Positions 24,558 to 31,876 of a stretch of 42,183 nt of DNA are shown piece by piece; position 1 is the first letter of the stretch; every line of letters begins with the position of its first letter. The notes under the pieces were generated by a model that was given only the letters and a program-made list of their open reading frames with translations, did no database searches and was not told the DNA's origin. Both the position numbers and the translations under genes were made by a program. Where the stretch lies: the NCBI GenBank assembly GCA_016932235.1, contig JAFGDF010000318.1, positions 1 through 42,183 on the forward strand, read 5' to 3'. This DNA comes from Deltaproteobacteria bacterium (GTDB lineage Bacteria > Desulfobacterota > DSM-4660 > Desulfatiglandales > HGW-15).

Positions 24558-25826
24558 CTACATATTCTCCGCCACTGACACAGTCCTGTCCCCGAGCAAA
24601 TTTACATAACCTCCCAGCTCATTATCATACCAGCCATAGATCATAGCCTGAGTGACCGATATTTTGACATCGCTCTGGTCATCTTCATCCAGAAGTTCCT
24701 TTTTAATACCGGCGACCTTTTTGAGGTCAATGGCTACATCCGCTGTTCTAGTGTGAGTCTCGTGAGCCTCGATTATTGCGGCCGCTCTCGGTATCCCAAT
24801 TATATCGTCAGATACATTCTGTTTCTCGGTATAATGCAGGTAACCGTTTAAATCATTCTCAGCGGCCTCGCGGTATATCCGGTTTATGCTTTCCCTCCTT
24901 ATTGATTCCCCCGAAAGATCCTCCTGAAGATTTACCACAAGTATTATAAGGGAACCGGTTGTGGTTGGAATTCTAACAGATTCCGCTATAAAACCAATCT
25001 GCTTCATCTCAGGGATAACAAGCCCAAGGGTATTGGCAGCGCCCGTCGTCGTAAGAATAATATTATTGAAAACACTCCTGTTTTTACGCAAATCGGTGGC
25101 TCCGGACTTCGCTGGCCGGTCGAGGACATACTGCGAAGATGTGACCGCATGGACAGTGGCCATTGAAGCAGTAAGAATCTTCTTAGGCCCGTAATAATCT
25201 ATCAGCGGTTTTATCATATGGGCTAAACAACATGTTGTACAGGATGCGTTTGAAATAATATTATGAGTGCGTGGATCGTAACTGTTGTCATTTATGCCCA
25301 TAACTGTTGTCACTGCGTCCGAAGGCATATTCAGGCTTTTGTCCTTTATCTTAAAAGGCGCTGAGACAACGACCTTCTTGGCCCCTGCATATAAATGTCC
25401 TCTTAGTGACCCGTCTTTCGAGTCCGCGGGGATTGTTGGGTCCAGGAATTTTCCTGTTGTATCCAGGACAATCTTTACACCATGATTGCCCCAATCGATA
25501 TCGCAGGGATTTCTTACCTTTCTTAAAACCTTTACATTAATGCCGTCTATATTCATCGTGCCGTTTTTTTCATCAAGATCAAATACAACCCTTTCGGATT
25601 TATGACCATAGAGATAGTAGTGCAGGGCTCCGTACGTGGAATCTCTCTCAATATAATGCGCGAGATCATTAATCGAATTGCCCACCTCTCTGCCCACATT
25701 TATCACAATCTCATTAAAGTATTTACGTGATATGTGATGCCAGAGGGACAGCTTCCCTATTCTTCCAAGCCCATTTATGCCCAGCTTTAAATCACCATCA
25801 TTCCCTTTTAAAAGCATTTCTTCCAT
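24558..25826 (-). CDS. gap: Atypical glyceraldehyde-3-phosphate dehydrogenase
   Basis: This 422-residue protein is about 90 longer than usual GAPDH. An N-terminal Rossmann GINGLGRIGK (16-25) is followed by the catalytic Cys196 in SNASCTTCC, with the normally invariant Asn after CTT replaced by Cys199. His226 (TVHAVTS) is the base, VRIPT holds the phosphate-binding Arg, and WYDNE is kept near the end. It should interconvert G3P and 1,3-bisphosphoglycerate. The NAD/NADP choice is unclear. GGAGG lies 9 nt before the ATG, overlapping the end of the PPDK-like gene (6-bp gap), so the two form one operon. Confidence 0.85.
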   Translation of the reverse strand: MEEMLLKGNDGDLKLGINGLGRIGKLSLWHHISRKYFNEIVINVGREVGNSINDLAHYIERDSTYGALHYYLYGHKSERVVFDLDEKNGTMNIDGINVKVLRKVRNPCDIDWGNHGVKIVLDTTGKFLDPTIPADSKDGSLRGHLYAGAKKVVVSAPFKIKDKSLNMPSDAVTTVMGINDNSYDPRTHNIISNASCTTCCLAHMIKPLIDYYGPKKILTASMATVHAVTSSQYVLDRPAKSGATDLRKNRSVFNNIILTTTGAANTLGLVIPEMKQIGFIAESVRIPTTTGSLIILVVNLQEDLSGESIRRESINRIYREAAENDLNGYLHYTEKQNVSDDIIGIPRAAAIIEAHETHTRTADVAIDLKKVAGIKKELLDEDDQSDVKISVTQAMIYGWYDNELGGYVNLLGDRTVSVAENM

Positions 25827-25832
25827 TTTGTC

Positions 25833-28800
25833 TTACCTCCTGGCAAATTCTTCAATATCCATTTTTCCTTGATAAACAGAACCTTCTCTTCCATCAATAC
25901 TAACCCAGTCACCTGAATTCAGGCGAACACCATCCAAACTGCAACTGCTTTCTTTTTCATTACAGATGAGATTAGCGCATCCCACGACACAGGTCTTTCC
26001 AAGCCTATGAGCGACAATAGCGGCATGTGAAGTAGAACCGCCCCTCGCGGTTAATAACCCGTCAGCGCCATATATCTCCCTGATGTCATCAGGGACCGTA
26101 TCACCGCGGACAAGTATAAGGGATGTGTCCTTCTCCTCCTTTCTCCATTTCTGCAATTCTTGGAGGTTAAAAACAACCCTGCCTGTCATTGCGCCGCCGC
26201 TCACCCCGATCCCATGCGCGATCCTCCTTGACTCCGAGTCCGGTGTTGCGGCAAATGAAAGGACTTTTTTCCTTTCCCTTATGGCCATGTCCCTTGTCTG
26301 GAGAAAATAGAGATCCTTTTTTTGGGGTGATTCAAAGGTGAATTCCATTTCCTGTGGACCCCATTTTCTGTTATATATCAGATCTTTGGCCAAGTTCCTA
26401 ATGGACTGATACAGCTCAGGGAAATGAACTTCAAGCGTAGTTTCTCCCTCCCTGTTTTCTTCCTCAGCCTGTTTTCTCGAAATAGGCAAAGTCTTTACCA
26501 GACCGGATACGACATCCTCTCCCTGGTTCTCCAAGGTAAAATCTCCCCATAAATTAACCATATCCCCGGACCACCTTGGACTGTGGGTAAATACGACGCC
26601 CGAACCCGACTGTTGTGAGAGGTTTCCGAAGACCATCGCCTGGACAGCAACAGCGGTACCCCAGTCATCTGAAATCTGCATAATCTTTCGATAAGTCTTT
26701 GCCTTCGATGTGTTCCAGGATTCAAACACCTTCTTTATGGTAATATAAAGTTGATCAAGAGGTGACACCTCAATTGTTATCCCATTTTCGCGAATAAAAT
26801 CCCTGTAGGCAAGCGCTATTCTTTTCATCTGTTTGCCGCTAAAATCCTTTTTATATGGAATCCCGAGCTTTGCCTTAAAGCGTGCTATAATATCATCAAA
26901 ATCATCCCTGGTCAGGCCGAAAATCATTCCGTATGATTGCAGAAACCTTCTAAAACAATCCCACGCAAACCATTCCTGCCCTGTAAGTTTAATTATTCCC
27001 TCTACTATATCTTCATTGATGCCTACATTCAGGAATGTATCCATCATTCCAGGCTGTGATATCGGCGATCCGCTTCTAACCGAAAGAAGCAAAGGATTAT
27101 CAGGTTTTCCAAAAGACTTGCCGGTAATACTTTCAAGGGTAGAAATCTCCGAGGCAATTTGATCCTCAAGATTTTTTTCGGCCGGTTTATATCTGTCAAT
27201 CACCTCCTTGCACCTGAAAACCTCCGTGGTGATTATAAAGCCGGGAGGCACAGGGAATCCGTATCTGCTTAACCTCACCAGATTTAATCCCTTATTGCCA
27301 AGATAGATAACACCTGAAACACTGCTGTTCACCGGATTTAAAGGGGTTATGGCCCTGTTTGGATGATAGTTCAGAAGCTGTCTCAAACCTTCCGAAGGAA
27401 GCTTATCCGACTGCCGAAAAAGGGTTTTCATGACGCGGCTTAGAAAAAGATCAAGTTGCTGAAGCCCAAGTGATGTTGAGATCCTGTCTCTAAGAAAAAC
27501 CTCCGTAACTCTATGGATTAATTTCTCCTTCTCTATATCCGGTTCAACGGATCTGTATTTAGGAAGCAGGGACATGGGTTCCATCAGATTAAGGATATTT
27601 ATCAGGTTCGGTTCATGGATATTATTGAAATAGTCATTGACAATATTCCTTACCGCATTTGAGATGCCCCTGAAAACATCAAGAAATTGAGTGAAAGAAA
27701 AATCTCTCACCCCGAGGGCTCGAGCGAGAAGATCCATCTGGCTCTCCATCTCCGCCGATAGAATGCCGTCCAGCTTCAGTGCCTCATAAAAAAGTTGGAG
27801 GTTATCGTAAATATGTGAAAAGGTATCCCTAGTGATAAGCTCTAGCTCCACCTCTTCAACTAATTCTTCAAATAATACATTCACAAGTGATTCAATTCGG
27901 AAAGTGAGACCCAGAGCGTCAAATTTCATTTCGTGATAACTGCCGTACATGGAAGGGATATCAACGGTAAAATGTCTTTTATGATAAATATCTTCACGTA
28001 TTTCATATTTTTCCGGGGAAAGGATGATCTCTTTCAACTTCTCAAGGTAAGCAAGAAGCCTTATCAGTTTTTGCCTCCCATCAGTCTCATCCAGAACCAG
28101 TTGAAGCCTGTCCATCTCCGGGAAAGCCATCGGTTTAATCTGCTTAATATAATTTCTCAATTCAAGGTGACCGAGGTTATATTTCTGATATATTAGTCTG
28201 TAAAAGGTAATCGCCAGGTCAACGCGTTCCCGGTCAACTTCTGAAACACCCGGCGCTTCAAAAATAACTTCGGGTAGAACTTCTCTGTCCAGTTTTAAAA
28301 GGTCACTTACCCTGTTTATCTTATCTTTACTGAATAAACGGCTTATTATCTTATAGACACCTTCAATATATTGACCTTCCGTTTCTATTTGCGAAAAGAT
28401 ACTCAAAGGGACAAAAGGCTTTAAAACCTTTTTATCCTTTGTCCTCCAAAATTCAATAGTGGCCTCCATCAGATTGATAATCTGGTTGCTGCTCTCGACA
28501 TGGCTCTGTTTTCTGAGAAAATGGACGAGAACGTCTTTTCTGTGAGAAATCTCATCTATCTTCGTGGAAATGTCCCTTAATTGCCCTTCCGCTCCGATAT
28601 CATTAAAAAAAGTGGGAAAAAGGCGTGAAAGCTGCTTAACAAGGTTATAGACCGGCGCTATATCGCTGTTTAGCAATGCTGTAACATCGCGTGGAAAAAG
28701 ATCCGTATCTTTTATATATACACCACCTAGAGATAAATAGATAATAAGTGAGGATAATAATTTTTTGGACCATTTCGGATTTATCTCAATAATTTCCATC

Positions 28801-30146
28801 CAGGTTCGAATATTCTTTATATGCGACGAGTTAACCCGCATCTGCCAGTCATCACCAATCCCTTTTAAATCCGGAGTTTGAAATCCCAGGTTCACAACTG
28901 ACTCAATAAAAGAGACAACCAGATCACTGTCATCCGTTTTATAAATGGCCTTACCCATATTATCGACACAGCTGAGCGCCGTAGCCGGATACTTTCCCAC
29001 TGTTTGATATAGGATGGTGAAAGTCTTCCGTATCAATATCTCCAGATGCTCCGGCTTTGTATTATTAATCAACCACGCCAGGGTTCTGTTGATATCTCTT
29101 AAGGTTTCCTCGTGGATTGAATATAACCCCGTGCAGTTCATGATCCGGAAGAGAAAAACAAGTTTCCAGTACATGCCCTGCCCTGTATCACTTTCCGCCT
29201 TTAGAAGCTTCTGAGGTATCTCTCTGTATGTTTCCACAATTTGTCTGTATCCCGGCAGCTTCGTTAATCCCTCCAGAAGGGCAATCGGATCGAGTTCATT
29301 GGCTTTAAGGGCCGATTCCAATTCATTATGCCAATTCGTCAGGCTATGATGGGTGACAGGGTGAAATATCCTTTCAAAGTCTTCAGACCTTACGCCGTGA
29401 TAACTGACCTCACTCATGAACCATTCGAATGGATCCATCTCACCAAGCCAGTAGGAATAGGAACACCTTAGATACCTTGCCAGCAGGGAGTTTAAGGATA
29501 AATAAATCTCTTGAGGGGGATTTTTTCCATGTAGCATTATTGCAAGTTTGTTGATTTGGTAAAAACTTTGGACAAATAAAAGAAAGCGTTCTTCTCCAAG
29601 CGACAGTATCTTATCAAAACCATAACATAATGAAGATAATAATCTGTTTAATCCCTTCCCTGAGTCACGTATAATCTTTTGCATGAAAACCAAGAGATTG
29701 TCAGTCGCATCAGTCTGAACGTCAGAGTTCTGGGAATTATCAATCGCATCAAGGAATATATCAATATACAGGTTTGCGGCTTCCCTTCCCTTTGGATGGC
29801 CGTTTAACAGATGAAAATAATCCAGGGCGTATCCCCTTGCTTCTTTTACTATAAATCCCCAGTTTTTGTACGGGTGGCAAAGTTCCGTGAGAAACACATT
29901 AAGCCCCTCGGTAATGCCATAGTATTTGGACATAATCTCACGAAGGATCTCATACTTATCGCTGATCGTAACAACCACTCGACTTGTTCTAATATTTTCT
30001 TCTAGGGCCTTGGAAGGCAATTTGTCACCTGTTCTCCGCAGGATGTCGGGCGTTGTCTGACATCCTGAGAAAAGAGTTAATAACGATTCTATTCCACATA
30101 AGTTATCGTAAAAAAAGCGGTGATTCAGGTCAATAACTTTTATCAA
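25833..30146 (-). CDS. 1437-aa protein with PPDK-like ATP-grasp and phosphohistidine domains
   Basis: Residues 1 to about 930 are a large, mostly helical region that I do not recognise. From about 945 the PPDK/PEP-synthase N-terminal ATP-grasp domain follows (GNKGLNLVRLSRYGFPVPPGF; SVRSGSPISQPGMMDTFLNVG; QGEDVVSG; LQTRDM). Then comes the swivelling phosphohistidine domain with His1374 in TARGGSTSHAAIVA. The protein ends there, without the C-terminal TIM barrel that binds PEP/pyruvate. It can thus, by family logic, phosphorylate itself from ATP but needs another protein or molecule as acceptor. The frame begins with TTG and a weak ribosome site, so the N-terminus is uncertain. GAPDH follows 6 bp later. 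Confidence 0.8.
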   Translation of the reverse strand: MIKVIDLNHRFFYDNLCGIESLLTLFSGCQTTPDILRRTGDKLPSKALEENIRTSRVVVTISDKYEILREIMSKYYGITEGLNVFLTELCHPYKNWGFIVKEARGYALDYFHLLNGHPKGREAANLYIDIFLDAIDNSQNSDVQTDATDNLLVFMQKIIRDSGKGLNRLLSSLCYGFDKILSLGEERFLLFVQSFYQINKLAIMLHGKNPPQEIYLSLNSLLARYLRCSYSYWLGEMDPFEWFMSEVSYHGVRSEDFERIFHPVTHHSLTNWHNELESALKANELDPIALLEGLTKLPGYRQIVETYREIPQKLLKAESDTGQGMYWKLVFLFRIMNCTGLYSIHEETLRDINRTLAWLINNTKPEHLEILIRKTFTILYQTVGKYPATALSCVDNMGKAIYKTDDSDLVVSFIESVVNLGFQTPDLKGIGDDWQMRVNSSHIKNIRTWMEIIEINPKWSKKLLSSLIIYLSLGGVYIKDTDLFPRDVTALLNSDIAPVYNLVKQLSRLFPTFFNDIGAEGQLRDISTKIDEISHRKDVLVHFLRKQSHVESSNQIINLMEATIEFWRTKDKKVLKPFVPLSIFSQIETEGQYIEGVYKIISRLFSKDKINRVSDLLKLDREVLPEVIFEAPGVSEVDRERVDLAITFYRLIYQKYNLGHLELRNYIKQIKPMAFPEMDRLQLVLDETDGRQKLIRLLAYLEKLKEIILSPEKYEIREDIYHKRHFTVDIPSMYGSYHEMKFDALGLTFRIESLVNVLFEELVEEVELELITRDTFSHIYDNLQLFYEALKLDGILSAEMESQMDLLARALGVRDFSFTQFLDVFRGISNAVRNIVNDYFNNIHEPNLINILNLMEPMSLLPKYRSVEPDIEKEKLIHRVTEVFLRDRISTSLGLQQLDLFLSRVMKTLFRQSDKLPSEGLRQLLNYHPNRAITPLNPVNSSVSGVIYLGNKGLNLVRLSRYGFPVPPGFIITTEVFRCKEVIDRYKPAEKNLEDQIASEISTLESITGKSFGKPDNPLLLSVRSGSPISQPGMMDTFLNVGINEDIVEGIIKLTGQEWFAWDCFRRFLQSYGMIFGLTRDDFDDIIARFKAKLGIPYKKDFSGKQMKRIALAYRDFIRENGITIEVSPLDQLYITIKKVFESWNTSKAKTYRKIMQISDDWGTAVAVQAMVFGNLSQQSGSGVVFTHSPRWSGDMVNLWGDFTLENQGEDVVSGLVKTLPISRKQAEEENREGETTLEVHFPELYQSIRNLAKDLIYNRKWGPQEMEFTFESPQKKDLYFLQTRDMAIRERKKVLSFAATPDSESRRIAHGIGVSGGAMTGRVVFNLQELQKWRKEEKDTSLILVRGDTVPDDIREIYGADGLLTARGGSTSHAAIVAHRLGKTCVVGCANLICNEKESSCSLDGVRLNSGDWVSIDGREGSVYQGKMDIEEFARR

Positions 30147-30265
30147 AAATATTGGCTGAATAAAGAAATTCCTTTAATCCTTGAATATTTTTCATATCTC
30201 TCGTATAAGTCTGATAATATGCTTAGCAATAAGGATATCCAATAATTATTAAAAAGGGAATGAAG

Positions 30266-30724
30266 ATGATTTGCAGGAATGCCGTCATTCATGTTGTGTC
30301 GTTATACCTGGTTACCTTTTTTTCTTTCGTATTTTGCGATATGGCAATGGCTGCCGAACGTTGTGCCACATCCGGAGAAATCGCAAATATAAGATCCGGA
30401 CCTGGGACCAAATACGATATATTATATCAGGCGGAAAAATACTATCCCCTCCTGATTATTGATAAGTCCGGAAACTGGTATAAGATAAAGGATTTTGAAG
30501 GGGATTTCGGATGGGTTCACAGATCCTTGGTCAGCAAAATAGAGTCCGTAATCACCACTGGTCAGAAATGTAATATAAGATCCGGACCTGGAACAGATTA
30601 TGAAATACTATTTGTCTCCCAGAGAGGGGTTCCTTTCATTGTGTTAAAAAGAAAAGGAAAATGGATTAATGTAAAACACTCCGAAGGGCACGAAGGTTGG
30701 ATCCATGATTCTCTGATATGGTAA
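30266..30724 (+). CDS. Secreted protein with two SH3b domains
   Basis: The protein is about 152 residues. A signal peptide ending AMAAE precedes two bacterial SH3 repeats, each with the NIRSGPGTxYxIL motif, a W-Y/I-K strand and a final GWVH/GWIH (about 33-92 and 95-152). SH3b domains typically bind peptidoglycan or envelope peptides. The frame also allows ATG 30260, but AGGGA at 30255-30259 sits 6 nt before ATG 30266 and none precedes 30260, so 30266 is preferred. It is divergent from the PPDK-like operon. Confidence 0.82.
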   Translation: MICRNAVIHVVSLYLVTFFSFVFCDMAMAAERCATSGEIANIRSGPGTKYDILYQAEKYYPLLIIDKSGNWYKIKDFEGDFGWVHRSLVSKIESVITTGQKCNIRSGPGTDYEILFVSQRGVPFIVLKRKGKWINVKHSEGHEGWIHDSLIW

Positions 30725-30787
30725 TTTTCGGTCTCAGGAGACTGGATAAAAGGATTTATCAGATCTCAATGAGATAAGGAGGAATTC

Positions 30788-31150
30788 GTGAATAAAACTG
30801 ACAGTAAAATTGAGATAGACTTTTCATTTGATAAAAAAAATCTTTACAAAGAGGAAGCTTTCTCGGATCGTAAAGTTGGTGTTATCAGGAAGTTAACACC
30901 GGTTAACATGGATGGAACTGAGGATAAGACACGGAAAACTGATTTTTTCGGACACATTCAGATAATGTCGCCCGAAGGTCCGGTGCCTATACAAGCTCCA
31001 CTAAAGGCAAAAAGCCTCGAGGAAGCCGTGGATCTTTTCCCTGAGGCTATGCAAAGAACTTTCCATCAGATGGTTGAACAAGAAACGAAAAGGCAACAAA
31101 AATTGCAGATTATGAGAGATGAATACAGCGCAGGCATCAAAGATAGTTGA
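30788..31150 (+). CDS. Conserved-looking cytoplasmic protein of unknown function
   Basis: GTG at 30788 follows a strong AAGGAGG. The 120-residue product is hydrophilic. The first half is basic and variable, then comes a beta-hairpin (FFGHIQIMSPEGPVPIQAPLKAKSLEEAVDLFPEAMQRTF) and a charged C-terminal helix. There are no Cys, signal or membrane segments. Small proteins with this strand-then-amphipathic-helix plan are known as uncharacterised in deltaproteobacteria, but I cannot name the family. Its stop is flush with the repeat at 31151. Confidence 0.65.
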   Translation: MNKTDSKIEIDFSFDKKNLYKEEAFSDRKVGVIRKLTPVNMDGTEDKTRKTDFFGHIQIMSPEGPVPIQAPLKAKSLEEAVDLFPEAMQRTFHQMVEQETKRQQKLQIMRDEYSAGIKDS

Positions 31151-31281
31151 TTTAGTACGAAAATAAAGTTTAACAATGTCGGCATATAATTCAACGTTAT
31201 CTCTAAAGACCGTGGCCTGGGACCATATGGCGCTATTTTCATGCATTGTGGAGGCCCGGCGGGCCATGCGTGTTTAGTTCC
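31151..31281 (+). repeat. 131-bp dispersed repeat, full copy
   Basis: The unit begins TTTAGTACGAAAATAAAG directly after a TGA stop and ends near TTTAGTTCC (31273-31281), giving 131 bp. A hairpin GGCCC-GGC-GGGCC sits near its right end. The other full copy (38620-38750) has exactly the same length. Frames inside it differ by single-base indels between copies, so it is non-coding. The following 31282-31484 holds one small hairpin (31319-31337) and no gene. Confidence 0.85.
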
Positions 31282-31519
31282 AGATTGAGTCAATAATTTG
31301 GCCTCCCTGAATTCGGCATTCAGCTTAGTTTGCTGAACATATCGTCAGATATTCCTGTATTATCTTGCCAAATCGGGTTTGTTTAATCGCACCTTTCAAT
31401 TATAATTTTTACCCCTGCCTTTTTAATATTCCATTATTTTGCATTTTTTGGATCGAATTTCTTTTATCATTTTTCATAATGTGTTATAATACAGCATCAT
31501 ATGAAAGGGGGATACCAAA

Positions 31520-31690
31520 ATGAACAATGATAATGAGATTTTGACAATCGAGGAAGCCGCCGAATATCTCCGTTTAGGGAAAAGGTCTATTTACAAGCTC
31601 GCCCAGGAAGGAAAGATACCTTGTAAAAAGATCCTGAACAAATATCGGTTCGTAAAAGGCGATCTGAAAAAATGGGTATCAAATGAATAG
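31520..31690 (+). CDS. Orphan excisionase-type helix-turn-helix protein (56 aa)
   Basis: ATG at 31520 follows GAAAGGGGG. The product reads LTIEEAAEYLRLGKRSIYKL with AQEGKIPCKK then RFVKGDLKKWV. This is the MerR/excisionase (HTH_17) fold that binds DNA as a small winged helix. TATAAT at 31485-31490 could be its -10, though the -35 is weak. Such proteins regulate recombinases or local genes, but no integrase is nearby. It may be a leftover of a lost element. Confidence 0.75.
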   Translation: MNNDNEILTIEEAAEYLRLGKRSIYKLAQEGKIPCKKILNKYRFVKGDLKKWVSNE

Positions 31691-31803
31691 AATCATTATA
31701 CCCTGACCCTGCCTTCTTCTCCTATCTTCATTATATCCAGCAAATTCAACAATTAGATAAGTCGGTGAGGTAGGGGAGAATTCAGCTTATAATCATTTTC
31801 CAG

Positions 31804-31832
31804 CAGCCTGCCGGACAAAGTCCGTCAGGCTG
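31804..31832. repeat. REP-like hairpin between HTH gene and ppdK
   Basis: The outer arm CAGCCTG (31804-31810) and CAGGCTG (31826-31832) pair perfectly. The inner arm CGGAC (31812-31816) and GTCCG (31820-31824) pair around an AAA loop. There is no U-tract on either strand, so simple intrinsic termination is unlikely, though it lies between two convergent gene ends. It is the best-formed member of a family with the 324 and 20117 hairpins. Confidence 0.65.
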
Positions 31833-31876
31833 ACAAAAGAACCCGGGAAACTTTTTTCTTTTCAATCAAGCGCGAT

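Noticed and set aside
31001..31293. Minus-strand reading frames through the 131-bp repeat sharing VFRDNVELY and IVKLYFR with the other copies
   Set aside because: The shared peptide comes from DNA identity. Differences between copies change residues, and single-base indels break the frame nearby, so coding is unlikely.
31319..31337. TTCAGC...GCTGAA hairpin as a terminator
   Set aside because: The stem is only 6 bp with no U-tract on either strand.
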